From assembly GCF_000014445.1 (NCBI RefSeq), contig NC_008531.1:1395001-1459000 (forward strand): a stretch of 64,000 nucleotides of DNA, in the 5' to 3' direction. Below are positions 47,858-56,793 of this stretch, one piece after another; the stretch's first letter is position 1, and each line of letters opens with the position of its first letter. The notes under the pieces were generated by a model. It searched no databases. It was not told the DNA's origin and saw only the letters and a program-made list of their open reading frames with translations. A program made the translations under genes and the position numbers. Source of the DNA: Leuconostoc mesenteroides subsp. mesenteroides ATCC 8293 (GTDB lineage Bacteria > Bacillota > Bacilli > Lactobacillales > Lactobacillaceae).

Positions 47858-49567
47858 ATGACTGAACCACATATTTATGACACGATTATTATAGGTGGCG
47901 GACCTGCTGGTTTATCAGCCGGTATTTACGCTGGCCGTTCAACAATGGATACCTTAATTATTGAGGGTGACCAAATTGGTGGGCAAGTCACAACAACCTC
48001 AACTGTTGCAAATTATCCTGCTGTTGAAACAATTGATGGTACAGCATTAGTCAATAGAATGCAGCAACAGGCAAAAAGTTTTGGTGTTCAATTCGTTTTT
48101 GATACCGTGACTGATTACAATTTTAGTGATGAGGTCATAAAAACAGTTACTGGTAAAAAAGATACTTACCATGCACGTAGCATCATCATTGCTACAGGTG
48201 CTGAACCTCATCAAGTTGGTTTCCAAGGTGAGCAAGATTTTCGAGGCCGTGGTGTGGCCTATTGCTCAACTTGTGATGGTGAATTATTTAGTGGATTAGA
48301 AGTATTCGTCATCGGTGGCGGCTATGCTGCTGCTGAAGAAGCTGATTACCTCACAAGATTTGCACGTCACGTCACCATTGTGATGCGATCTAATGACTTT
48401 ACTTGCCCGCCACTAACTGCTGATCGTGCACGCCTCAACCCCAATATCACCATTTGGCCAAACACAGAAATTCAAACGGTGGCTGGTCAAAACTACTTAA
48501 CTGATGCAACCTTTATTAACAACAAAACAAATGAGCAAACTACTTACCATGTTGCTGATGGTGATAATACATTTGGTATTTTTGTTTACGTAGGCACAGA
48601 TCCGCAAACAAAAATGTTCCAACATGATATTATGTTGGATGAGCACAAATATATTGTGACTGATTCCCAGGGTCAAACGAATATTCCGGGGGTGTTTGCT
48701 GCTGGGGATGTCATTTCTAAGCCACTTAGACAAATCGTCACGGCGGCTTCTGATGGTGCCAATGCCGCTACTAATGCAGAGCTATTTGTGTCAGAACAAA
48801 AGCACAGGCTTAATATTCCGGTTAACCGTTCCGCAGTGTCCTCTCCAAAAACCGACGTTACTAAAGGACCTACAAGTACTATTGATGCAACTGATCATTC
48901 TGCCCTTCCTACTCACACTGGACAGTGGTTCGCAAAAGAAATTATACAAGCCTTACAACCTATTTTTGATAAACTTACGCAAGATGTTACCCTGCATCAA
49001 TTGACAGACGACTCATCAAAAAGTCATGAACTTTCCTCATTTTTGGAAGAGTTTAGCCAACTAAGTAGCCACCTGAAATTTAAAATGGAACCTACTAGTA
49101 CTGAACTAGAAAGCAAATATCATGTTCACCACATGCCAAACTTTAGATTGCTTACTGACAATAATGAAGATACTGGAATTCAATTTAGTGGTATTCCTAC
49201 CGGACATGAGTTAAATTCTCTAGTTCTAGCGCTCTATAATATTGCTGGGCCTGGTCAAACAATTGATACAGAGCTTGTCCAACGTATACAGCGTTTACCA
49301 AAAACAGATCTGAATATTGGTGTGTCATTAACTTGTCATTTTTGTCCAGATGTTGTGGCTGCTTGCCAACACATTGCCGCAATTAATGATAATGTAACTG
49401 CCGAAATGATTGACTTGCAATTATTCCCTGAACTACGCGAATCACATCATATCATGAGTGTACCCGCGATGATTATTAATAATAGCGATAATGTTATTTT
49501 TGGTAGCCAATCACTGGAAGAAATCGTTTCCGCCATCGAGACAAGCAGCCCCTTGCCTGTCCATTGA
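47858..49567 (+). CDS. AhpF-like peroxiredoxin reductase with permuted domain order
   Basis: 569 residues from the ATG at 47858, which has AGAGG seven bases upstream. Residues 1-310 form a thioredoxin-reductase-like FAD/NAD(P)H part: GGGPAGLSAG, redox pair Cys136-Ser-Thr-Cys139 and the GVFAAGDV motif. A linker (about 320-345) leads to a C-terminal double-thioredoxin-fold part with Cys493-His-Phe-Cys496 (TCHFCPDVV). That part is the N-terminal domain in normal AhpF. The order is therefore reversed. It should pass electrons from NADH to AhpC. No separate second reductase is seen here. Confidence 0.9.
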   Translation: MTEPHIYDTIIIGGGPAGLSAGIYAGRSTMDTLIIEGDQIGGQVTTTSTVANYPAVETIDGTALVNRMQQQAKSFGVQFVFDTVTDYNFSDEVIKTVTGKKDTYHARSIIIATGAEPHQVGFQGEQDFRGRGVAYCSTCDGELFSGLEVFVIGGGYAAAEEADYLTRFARHVTIVMRSNDFTCPPLTADRARLNPNITIWPNTEIQTVAGQNYLTDATFINNKTNEQTTYHVADGDNTFGIFVYVGTDPQTKMFQHDIMLDEHKYIVTDSQGQTNIPGVFAAGDVISKPLRQIVTAASDGANAATNAELFVSEQKHRLNIPVNRSAVSSPKTDVTKGPTSTIDATDHSALPTHTGQWFAKEIIQALQPIFDKLTQDVTLHQLTDDSSKSHELSSFLEEFSQLSSHLKFKMEPTSTELESKYHVHHMPNFRLLTDNNEDTGIQFSGIPTGHELNSLVLALYNIAGPGQTIDTELVQRIQRLPKTDLNIGVSLTCHFCPDVVAACQHIAAINDNVTAEMIDLQLFPELRESHHIMSVPAMIINNSDNVIFGSQSLEEIVSAIETSSPLPVH

Positions 49568-49585
49568 TTTAAATCAAAAAAAAAA

Positions 49586-49617
49586 AAACTACTCCAGGTT
49601 AAGTAGTTTGTTTTTTT
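49586..49617 (+). terminator. Terminator of the ahpC operon
   Basis: AAACTACT and AGTAGTTT pair, with an A tract before and TTTTTTT after. Confidence 0.85.
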
Positions 49618-49761
49618 ATGCATACGAATATTAGAAGTGAGCCAACTCCGCTATTATTACGTGATACAATTAAAGAATGATAAATTAAACAAATAAAACG
49701 TTTGTAACTATGATATAAATATTTTCTCGGCTGCAACAAATGATAAAAGGAAGTACACAGA

Positions 49762-51456
49762 ATGCCCTTAGATGGACTATTTACGCACGCGATTGTGCAT
49801 GAACTAAATGATTTAATTACAGGTGGTCGCATCACCAAGGTGCACCAACCTTATCCAAATGAAATTGTACTCGTGGTCCGTAATAATGGGCAGAATTATC
49901 CGCTCCTACTGAGTGCTCATCCCAGCTACGCACGTGCCCAAATCACACGTATTCCCTACGAAAACCCGCAAACTGCACCAAACTTCGTAATGTTTTTACG
50001 ACGCTATTTAGAAGGCGCTAAATTACAAAAAATTGAGCAAGTTGAAAATGATCGTATCATTAATTTTTACGTTAATGCACGTAATGAATTAGGGGACATA
50101 CAAGAAATCCGCTTAACCTTAGAGATGATGGGACGCCACTCAAACCTATTTTTAGTTCGTGAAAGTGATGCCCGTATCCTGGAACTAATTAAACATGTTC
50201 CTGCTGACCAAAATCGTGTCCGTTCTTTGATTCCTGGTGCAACTTATGTTTTGCCTCCTGCCCAGAATTTGAAGAATCCGTTTACTGCAGGGCTAGATGG
50301 TTTAGCTCAAATGATCCTAGATACACCTCTCGAAGAATGGCCTAAATACATTCAAAAAACGTATCAGGGATTCGGAAGAGAATCCGCGGAAGCATTGGCT
50401 CGAGCAATTAATCAGGCAGGTGATCAATTAGCGCATGCGCGTGAATGGTTGGCTCATTTTGACCATCTCGCCCCCACACTTTTCACTTCAAAAGATGGTT
50501 CTCTTAGTTACTCTGCCTTTGACTGGTTGCAAGACAGCGCGTCACAGGAAGAATTTCCAACGTTAGGCACCATGCTTGACGCCTATTACATCGGAAAAGC
50601 TGAAAGAGAACGTGTCAACCAACAAGCCGGTACCCTCGTTCGGGTTGTTAAAAACGAATTGAAAAAAAATACGGCTAAGCGAAAAAAATTATTAAAAACA
50701 CTTGAAGACGCTGAAAATGCTGATGAGTTAAAAGTCAAAGGTGATTTGTTAATTACCTACCCTCACCTCGTTCAAAAAGGAATGAAAAGCGTATCTATTG
50801 AAAATTATTATGATAATAATAATTTACTAGAAATTCCCTTAGATCCTAAACTAAACGGTCTGAAAAATGCTGAAAAATATTTCAACAGATACCGTAAATT
50901 ACGTACGGCCGTAGATTTTGTTAATGAGCAAATTGCGTTGACCGACGCAGAAATTGATTATTTTAATAATATTGTCGCACAATTAGATGTTGCATCTCCA
51001 AAGGACGTAGAAGATATCCGCCTCGAATTAACCGCTGAGGGATACATTCGCGCCAATAAGAAAAATAAACAAAAACCAAAGGTATCAAAACCTGATAAAT
51101 TCGAAAGTTCCGATGGTACGTTGATTGAAGTTGGTAAAAACAACTTGCAAAACGAACGACTTTCATTAAAACAAGCTGATCGTCGAGATATTTGGTTACA
51201 CGTCCAAAAAATACCAGGATCACACGTTATTATTCATGATTCTAATCCTTCAGATACAACGCTTATTGAGGCCGCAAAGCTCGCTGCTTACTTCAGCAAG
51301 GCGCGTGAATCTGCCAATGTCCCCGTCGATTATTTACCTGCCGGAAAACTGCGCAAACCAAATGGTTCAAAGCCAGGTTTTGTTATTTTTGAAGGACAGC
51401 AAACACTATATGTTACGCCCGATGCTAGTTTAGTTTCAAAACTGAAAATAAAATAA
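49762..51456 (+). CDS. NFACT-family protein RqcH/FbpA
   Basis: 564 residues. The NFACT-N part (opening DGLFTHAIVHELNDLITGGRI, with EMMGRHSNLFLV) is followed by a helix-hairpin-helix and coiled-coil middle and the NFACT-R domain (ADRRDIWLHVQKIPGSHVII). Family members were named fibronectin-binding proteins, and RqcH is known to recruit tRNA-Ala to stalled 50S subunits and add C-terminal alanine tails. That role is likely here. AAAGGA precedes the ATG. Confidence 0.93.
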   Translation: MPLDGLFTHAIVHELNDLITGGRITKVHQPYPNEIVLVVRNNGQNYPLLLSAHPSYARAQITRIPYENPQTAPNFVMFLRRYLEGAKLQKIEQVENDRIINFYVNARNELGDIQEIRLTLEMMGRHSNLFLVRESDARILELIKHVPADQNRVRSLIPGATYVLPPAQNLKNPFTAGLDGLAQMILDTPLEEWPKYIQKTYQGFGRESAEALARAINQAGDQLAHAREWLAHFDHLAPTLFTSKDGSLSYSAFDWLQDSASQEEFPTLGTMLDAYYIGKAERERVNQQAGTLVRVVKNELKKNTAKRKKLLKTLEDAENADELKVKGDLLITYPHLVQKGMKSVSIENYYDNNNLLEIPLDPKLNGLKNAEKYFNRYRKLRTAVDFVNEQIALTDAEIDYFNNIVAQLDVASPKDVEDIRLELTAEGYIRANKKNKQKPKVSKPDKFESSDGTLIEVGKNNLQNERLSLKQADRRDIWLHVQKIPGSHVIIHDSNPSDTTLIEAAKLAAYFSKARESANVPVDYLPAGKLRKPNGSKPGFVIFEGQQTLYVTPDASLVSKLKIK

Positions 51457-51458
51457 TA

Positions 51459-51491
51459 AAAAGACCAAAACAAATGCTTTGGTCTTTTTTT
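51459..51491. terminator. Terminator after the RqcH/FbpA gene
   Basis: AAAGACCAAA and TTTGGTCTTT pair around an 8-base loop, with a T run on the plus strand and an A/T tract on the other side. It also serves the convergent methyltransferase gene. Confidence 0.88.
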
Positions 51492-51505
51492 GTTCCTCGA
51501 AAAAT

Positions 51506-52264
51506 CTACTTTTTTATAGCTTGGTATAAAATAAATGGTGCTTGTGTTTTTTCATTTAACCAACTCTTATAGTGATACTCTTGTTCTATTTGTTGGATTT
51601 GTTCTGCTGAAAAATCTTCTAACTTTGGATACCGAACTGTAATTTCACTAAATCCTGCTCGCTTTAAATTTGTTTCATACATACGATTTGGCCAGTTAAA
51701 ATCATGCAAAATAAGTTTTTCTTGCGAGTCCAGATTCAACTTTTCAACACGTTCTTCACCATAACTATAAAATTTCCCCGGTTCACCATTTTGAAAAGTT
51801 GAAAATGGTACACCCGTGGTATTTGGATTAGTATCTAAAATGATGAAGTGACTGTTTGGTCGCAATGTTCGATAAATTTCCCTCATAATCTTTAAAATTC
51901 GTTGTTCAGACTGATTGTTAATAAAAACATAGCACGCAATCGCACCATTTACTGAATTATCAGAGATAAAATCTAAATTATCTTTTTTAACAATTTTATA
52001 ATCAATTTGCTGATGCTTACGCTCTCTTTTCGCAATTTCAATCATTTTAGCAGACTCGTCAACCGCAACTATATCGGCTGATAGTTGGTTTGCTAAACGC
52101 AGCGAAACTTTTCCAGGGCCACATCCATAGTCTAATATTTTCTTTGCTTGAGTCGATTTCAAAATCGACAAAACAAAATTATATCCCAAAACCTGTTCTA
52201 ATACGTCATTATAGTCGTTAAACTGATTAGCCACGACTTCATCCTTAAATAAATTTTCTGTCAT
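51506..52264 (-). CDS. SAM-dependent methyltransferase of the TPP-regulated operon (BcmC-like candidate)
   Basis: 252 residues. A class I methyltransferase: motif I ILDYGCGPGKVSL (Asp45-Gly51), the acidic end of strand 2 in IVAVDES, and NGAIACYVF as motif IV region. The ATG lies 20 bases inside the thymidylate-synthase-like gene, so the two are translationally coupled. In the bacimethrin pathway known from Clostridium botulinum, a methyltransferase (BcmC) methylates 5-hydroxymethylcytosine to give 4-amino-5-hydroxymethyl-2-methoxypyrimidine. The role here is inferred from that match and from the riboswitch; the methyltransferase fold alone is not specific. Confidence 0.75.
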   Translation of the reverse strand: MTENLFKDEVVANQFNDYNDVLEQVLGYNFVLSILKSTQAKKILDYGCGPGKVSLRLANQLSADIVAVDESAKMIEIAKRERKHQQIDYKIVKKDNLDFISDNSVNGAIACYVFINNQSEQRILKIMREIYRTLRPNSHFIILDTNPNTTGVPFSTFQNGEPGKFYSYGEERVEKLNLDSQEKLILHDFNWPNRMYETNLKRAGFSEITVRYPKLEDFSAEQIQQIEQEYHYKSWLNEKTQAPFILYQAIKK

Positions 52265-53252
52265 TGGACACCATCCCTCTACTCATTTTTGTTGGCCATC
52301 TATTCAGCAAAAGATGTTGATATACTGGCAAAAGATGGTCAAATAACACCTGGTCCACTTCCTCGTGATAATAAATCATTTGGTAAATACTAAATAAGGC
52401 CAATATTTGTTGCCAATACGACGATAACTCAGTATGTTGAATGTTCACCCAATTCATTGTTAATTCTTTTTTTCTTAATTTTTCTTCATAATGCATTAGC
52501 TCATGTACCATCGCCCAATTATTTCCTTGCGGCATTTTAGGAGAGATAAATGTTTGATCATTTGATTCATTGAGCACATGCGTCACCCACTGATTATCAG
52601 GTTCATAAATATGCATTGTGCCCACGCTATGGTAATATTTTCCAACTTTAAGATTCAACTCTCGTGCCATAAATTCTTGGATAAAGGTGAATGAAAAAAT
52701 ATCACTTACTATGCCTCGAAACGCATCATTTGCTCGCATGTAAGCCACCATATTGAGTTGGTTATTTCTAATTAAGAACTGCAATCCCAATGTGCAAGAT
52801 ACATCTAAATTTTGATTAATTGTTAATTCGTGCGCATCAAATATTTGGATTACTGCTCGTTTCGAATCAGCATCATTTAGCAGTTCTTGTTTAACGTTCT
52901 GCCATTGATTTAGGTTTTGTTCCCCAAAATGAAACAGCTTTTTGCCGTATGCCGTACCGGTTAGTGTTTGCCCGTCCATTGAATAATCAGGCATTCGTTT
53001 ATTGTAATAGCTGATGTAAGACAAGCTATTGTTTCCTGTTAGATACCACAATGCCTCCGCAAAATTAAAGATAATATTTGTTTTTCTCGTTTGGCTATAT
53101 ACAATTCTCTGTACGGGATTTTCAATTTTAAAATGGACACCTAATTTTTCCCGACTACTAAATCCTCTGGGCTCATTGAAAAATTCTGCATGATGATATA
53201 TTTCATTTAGTTCGGCTATATAGGCATCATCAAAGGTTTCATATGTTGTCAT
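52245..53252 (-). CDS. Thymidylate-synthase-like pyrimidine nucleotide hydroxymethylase (BcmA/MilA-like candidate)
   Basis: 335 residues, longer than typical ThyA (about 264-316). Family residues are visible: the Glu in FAEALWYLTG (Glu66), catalytic Cys153 in DVSCTLGLQF, RANDAFRG (Arg173, Asp176) and HIYEPD (His214, Tyr216). In ThyA the next motif is LPFN, whose Asn selects uracil. Here it is IVSD with Asp184. An Asp at that place is the mark of dCMP/CMP hydroxymethylases such as T4 gp42 and MilA. The likely reaction is CMP plus methylene-tetrahydrofolate to 5-hydroxymethyl-CMP. There is no folA next to it, unlike usual thyA loci. It is the second gene under the TPP riboswitch. Confidence 0.82.
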   Translation of the reverse strand: MTTYETFDDAYIAELNEIYHHAEFFNEPRGFSSREKLGVHFKIENPVQRIVYSQTRKTNIIFNFAEALWYLTGNNSLSYISYYNKRMPDYSMDGQTLTGTAYGKKLFHFGEQNLNQWQNVKQELLNDADSKRAVIQIFDAHELTINQNLDVSCTLGLQFLIRNNQLNMVAYMRANDAFRGIVSDIFSFTFIQEFMARELNLKVGKYYHSVGTMHIYEPDNQWVTHVLNESNDQTFISPKMPQGNNWAMVHELMHYEEKLRKKELTMNWVNIQHTELSSYWQQILALFSIYQMIYYHEEVDQVLFDHLLPVYQHLLLNRWPTKMSRGMVSNDRKFI

Positions 53253-53276
53253 TTAACTCAACTCCCTCATTCAACG

Positions 53277-53747
53277 CTACTTTGACAATACTTTATTGTG
53301 TTGTAGATAATTGTCTATCACATTACTTATTTGTGAAAGGCAACTATTCATATTTTCGTAATAGATATACTCTACGTCCCCAATTACACCAAGACCACGT
53401 ATCAAATATGCATAGTCAACATCATTCTTTAAAAGCAAAATAATCTTTTTATGAAATGCTGACGCCCAGCCAATTTCAATATGGGTACCTGGTGATGCTG
53501 GGCTACCCGGAAAAGCCATTAAAACATCACAATTTTTTATGGAATTAAAATCAGCATCTGTACATTGAGTGGGGGTCATCATTTCTAATCCCCAATTCTC
53601 TCGTTTGTGCGCATTATCCACAAACATTCCTTTATCTTCTAACACTTGCATTACTTGCTGAAGTGACTGTGTAGTTTCCGTATTGACTCGATTGTTTTGA
53701 TTCAAAAGTTGTTTGAAAGGTGCGGCCAAAAAAACACGTTGATTCAC
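53277..53747 (-). CDS. Nucleoside 2-deoxyribosyltransferase-like N-glycosidase (BcmB/MilB-like candidate)
   Basis: 156 residues, starting at a GTG with AGGAGG seven bases upstream. The fold of the NDT family is evident: VFLAAPFKQ near the N-terminus, Asp66/Asp74 in DADFNSIKNCDVLMAFPG and the catalytic Glu91 in SPGTHIEIGWASAF. Relatives MilB, BlsM and BcmB hydrolyse the glycosidic bond of CMP or hydroxymethyl-CMP. It is the first gene after the TPP riboswitch and lies 24 bases before the hydroxymethylase gene. The likely reaction is release of 5-hydroxymethylcytosine. Plain nucleoside salvage is an alternative, though the riboswitch argues against it. Confidence 0.8.
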   Translation of the reverse strand: MNQRVFLAAPFKQLLNQNNRVNTETTQSLQQVMQVLEDKGMFVDNAHKRENWGLEMMTPTQCTDADFNSIKNCDVLMAFPGSPASPGTHIEIGWASAFHKKIILLLKNDVDYAYLIRGLGVIGDVEYIYYENMNSCLSQISNVIDNYLQHNKVLSK

Positions 53748-53776
53748 AAAATTGCCTCCTAAATTTTCAACACATA

Positions 53777-53821
53777 GAAAAAGAACGTTTGCAATAATAA
53801 CAGTTATATTGCAAACGCTCT
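53777..53821 (-). terminator. Expression-platform terminator of the TPP riboswitch
   Basis: A 15-bp stem (53782-53796 with 53807-53821, one G-T pair), a 10-base loop and TTTTT on the minus strand. An AGTATG in the 3' strand of the riboswitch P1 stem (53868-53873) could pair instead with CATACT at 53829-53834. This allows a switch between bound (terminated) and free (read-through) forms. Confidence 0.88.
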
Positions 53822-53867
53822 TAGATATAGTATGGCTGTTTATATGATTGCAAAAAAATCATATATT

Positions 53868-53960
53868 CATACTTTCCTACGCTGCTTGCTACAGATCAGG
53901 TTCAAAGGGTTCAAAGATTATCTCTTCTCTCTCAGCTTTTTTAAAAGCACCCCTAGTATG
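53868..53960 (-). ncRNA. TPP riboswitch (THI element)
   Basis: On the minus strand the conserved order is complete: CATACTAGGGGTGC, GCTGAGAG, ACCCTTTGAACCTGATCTG, GCAGCGTAGGAAAGTATG. The CATACT/AGTATG ends form P1. These sequences are the universal pyrimidine- and pyrophosphate-sensor helices of the thiamine pyrophosphate aptamer. It is followed by a terminator, so TPP should switch off the three downstream genes. Confidence 0.97.
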
Positions 53961-54342
53961 TTAATTAATCGACTAATAACAAAATCGAGTGTAACACACT
54001 TGTTCAGAAGTATGCAAACAAATTATTTTATCAAATAGTAATGTTAAGACGCTAATTCCCGTTATGACGCGATTATAACCATAAAAGTCAATACCAATAC
54101 ATTAATTGGGTCGTACCAATTAATATATTGGTATTGACTTTTCAAAAAACAACCTTTACGATGAATATGTAAAAACACGGCTTGATAATGAATTGGTGTT
54201 CGCCAGGTTCAGATTAATTATCAATTTATTTCTGAACTTTTCACTATACTTTGCAAAGTTAATTTTATATCTTGCAATATTTTTTACGCAATCGTAGCAT
54301 GCACTTTGTGTATGCATTGTCACAAATTGGAGGAAGTATCAA
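53961..54342. promoter_or_regulatory. Divergent promoter region between the TPP-regulated operon and xfp
   Basis: About 380 bases with no gene. It must hold the riboswitch promoter (minus) and the xfp promoter (plus). I see a long inverted repeat at 54083-54142 and smaller ones such as TTGATAAT/ATTATCAA at about 54182-54226, but no clear -35/-10 pair. Confidence 0.55.
54083..54142. repeat. 27-bp inverted repeat with 6-base loop
   Basis: 54083-54109 and 54116-54142 are complementary at 26 of 27 positions around GTCGTA. The arms begin AAAAGTCAATACCAATA. T residues flank both sides, so it may be a bidirectional terminator that insulates the divergent units, or a regulator site. Confidence 0.85.
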
Positions 54343-56709
54343 ATGAATATCGATTCAACAGATTACCTGAACAATTTAGATGCCTACTGGCGAGCTACCA
54401 ATTATTTGTCAGTTGGACAACTCTATTTGTTAGATAACCCATTGCTTAAGGAAAAGTTAACGGCAGAACAAGTTAAAATTCACCCAATCGGGCACTGGGG
54501 CACGATTCCTAGTCAAAACTTTATTTATGCCCATTTAAATCGTGCTATTAATAAATTTAATTTGAATATGTTTTACATTGAGGGGCCTGGCCATGGCGGA
54601 CAAGTAATGATTTCAAATGCTTATCTTGATGGTAGTTATACCGAAGCATTTCCAGAAATCACACAGGATGAAGCGGGTATGCAGAAAATGTTTAAGCGTT
54701 TCTCTTTCCCCGGTGGCGTTGCTTCACATGCTGATCCTAAAGTACCTGGATCGATTCATGAAGGTGGTGCTTTAGGCTATTCTATCTTGCACGGTGCTGG
54801 TGCTGTATTGGATAATCCAGACCTCATTGCTGCGGTTGTTGTTGGCGATGGTGAAGCAGAAACAGCACCCCTAGCCACTTCATGGCATGTTAATAAATTT
54901 TTGAATCCTAAAAATGATGGTACTGTATTACCAATTTTGAATTTAAATGGCTTCAAGATTGCGAATCCCACAGTTCTCTCTCGAGAATCTGATGAAACAC
55001 TAACCGATTATTTCCACAGTCTGGGATGGCACCCTTACTTTGTAAGTTCTTTTGACAAACCGATTATGCAAGTTCATGAAGAAATGGCAAAAACCATGGA
55101 CACAGTATTTACTGAGATTAAAGACATTAGAGAAAAAGCCGTTCAGCAGACAAATGAAGAGATTACACGACCACTTTGGCCAATGATTGTTTTACGTTCA
55201 CCTAAAGGCTGGACAGGGCCAAAAACTTGGGATGACAAACCAATTGAAAATTCATTTCGTGCACACCAAATTCCAATTCCTGCTGACCAAAATCATCCTG
55301 AATATATACCACAACTTGTTGATTGGTTACAATCTTACAAACCAGATGAATTATTTGATGAAAACGGTCAGTTAACACAATCTATCCAAGAAGTATTACC
55401 GAAAAAAGAGCTACGTATGGCCAATAATTCGGTCACCAATGCTGGTATTATCAAACCTTTGATTTTACCTGACATTGACAATTACTTGGTAGAAAATAAT
55501 CAGCCAGACAATAACTTAGCTCAAGATGCTATTTTGTTAGGTGACTATTTGCGTGATATCATCAAACTTAATCCTACTAACTTCCGTGGCTTTGGCCCAG
55601 ATGAAACAGCTTCTAATCGTTTCCAAGACATTTTTGAAACAACTAATCGCCAATGGCTATTACCAATCAAAGAACCTAATGATCAATTCATGGCACCTGA
55701 AGGCCGTATTATTGATTCTATGTTATCAGAGCATTATGATGAGGGGATGCTTGAAGCTTATACGCTAACCGGTCGTCATGGATTCTTTGCCAGTTATGAG
55801 GTCTTTATTCGTGAAGTTGATGACATGATTGTGCAACATTTTAAGTGGTTGAATCATTCTCATGACGTTTCATGGCGTAAGGACGTACCGGCATTAAATA
55901 TTATTGCTGATTCAACCGTTTTCCAACAAGACCATAATGGTTACTCACACCAAGATCCTGGTGTAACAACAATGTTGTATGAAAAGCAACCAGACTTCAT
56001 TCGCGAGTTCTTCCCAGCGGATGCTAATAGCTTGGTCGCAACATTTGAACATGCTGCGCAAGCAACGCAACAGATTAATTATATTGTGGCCAGCAAACAT
56101 CCCCGCTTACAGTGGTTCTCACCTACTGAGGCCAAACAGCTTGTTACGCAGGGATTACGTGTCATTGATTGGGCAAGTACTGACAAAGGTGAAAAACCTG
56201 ATATTATTATTACTTCAGCTGGTTCTGAACCAACGACAGAAAGTTTAGCAGCAATACAAATTTTGCACGAACACATACCATCATTAAAAATACGTTACAT
56301 CAATGTATTGGATCTATTTAAACTACGGGCCGATGCCAGCTATGGCTTAAGTGATGATGAATTTGATGCTTACTTCACTACTGACACACCAGTATTATTT
56401 GCATTCCATGGCTATGAACCAATGATTGAATCTATTTTCTTCAAACGACACAATCACCACTTAGCAGTTCATGGTTACCGAGAAGTTGGTGACATTACAA
56501 CACCATTTGATATGCGTGTTCTTAACAAAATTGATCGATTTAATTTAGTTAAAGCTGCTATTAATCTCTTGCCAGAAAATATTCGCACCAAGCAAGCAGC
56601 CCTCGTGCAAGAAATGACCGATAAGCTCGACCTACACGTTGCGTATACTAGGTCAAAGGGAACGGACTTGCCCGAAGTAGAAGATTGGCGCTGGCGACCA
56701 CTTAAGTGA
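54343..56709 (+). CDS. xfp: Xylulose-5-phosphate/fructose-6-phosphate phosphoketolase
   Basis: 788 residues. It splits xylulose-5-phosphate with phosphate into acetyl phosphate and glyceraldehyde-3-phosphate, the key step of heterolactic fermentation, and needs TPP and Mg2+. Family segments: [37 protein letters not shown], and the TPP-binding GDGEAET (168-174) with the later LNGFKI. The length is normal. It has a good GGAGGAAG ribosome site and a convergent terminator with argF. Its dependence on TPP is notable next to the thiamine-regulated operon. Confidence 0.97.
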   Translation: MNIDSTDYLNNLDAYWRATNYLSVGQLYLLDNPLLKEKLTAEQVKIHPIGHWGTIPSQNFIYAHLNRAINKFNLNMFYIEGPGHGGQVMISNAYLDGSYTEAFPEITQDEAGMQKMFKRFSFPGGVASHADPKVPGSIHEGGALGYSILHGAGAVLDNPDLIAAVVVGDGEAETAPLATSWHVNKFLNPKNDGTVLPILNLNGFKIANPTVLSRESDETLTDYFHSLGWHPYFVSSFDKPIMQVHEEMAKTMDTVFTEIKDIREKAVQQTNEEITRPLWPMIVLRSPKGWTGPKTWDDKPIENSFRAHQIPIPADQNHPEYIPQLVDWLQSYKPDELFDENGQLTQSIQEVLPKKELRMANNSVTNAGIIKPLILPDIDNYLVENNQPDNNLAQDAILLGDYLRDIIKLNPTNFRGFGPDETASNRFQDIFETTNRQWLLPIKEPNDQFMAPEGRIIDSMLSEHYDEGMLEAYTLTGRHGFFASYEVFIREVDDMIVQHFKWLNHSHDVSWRKDVPALNIIADSTVFQQDHNGYSHQDPGVTTMLYEKQPDFIREFFPADANSLVATFEHAAQATQQINYIVASKHPRLQWFSPTEAKQLVTQGLRVIDWASTDKGEKPDIIITSAGSEPTTESLAAIQILHEHIPSLKIRYINVLDLFKLRADASYGLSDDEFDAYFTTDTPVLFAFHGYEPMIESIFFKRHNHHLAVHGYREVGDITTPFDMRVLNKIDRFNLVKAAINLLPENIRTKQAALVQEMTDKLDLHVAYTRSKGTDLPEVEDWRWRPLK

Positions 56710-56740
56710 CCTCTTTCTGTTATTTCATTAGAAATTCAAA

Positions 56741-56788
56741 GCAACAAGAAAAAGGATCCTAATTATTTAGGCTCCTTTTTCTTGTTGC
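56741..56788. terminator. Bidirectional terminator between xfp and argF
   Basis: A 22-base stem (56741-56762 with 56767-56788) with one mismatch, T tracts on either strand and a 4-base loop. Confidence 0.92.
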
Positions 56789-56793
56789 TATTT

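Noticed and set aside
52245..53252. Plain thymidylate synthase (thyA)
   Set aside because: Asp replaces the uracil-selecting Asn, the gene is under a TPP riboswitch between a glycosidase and a methyltransferase, and no dihydrofolate reductase gene is near.
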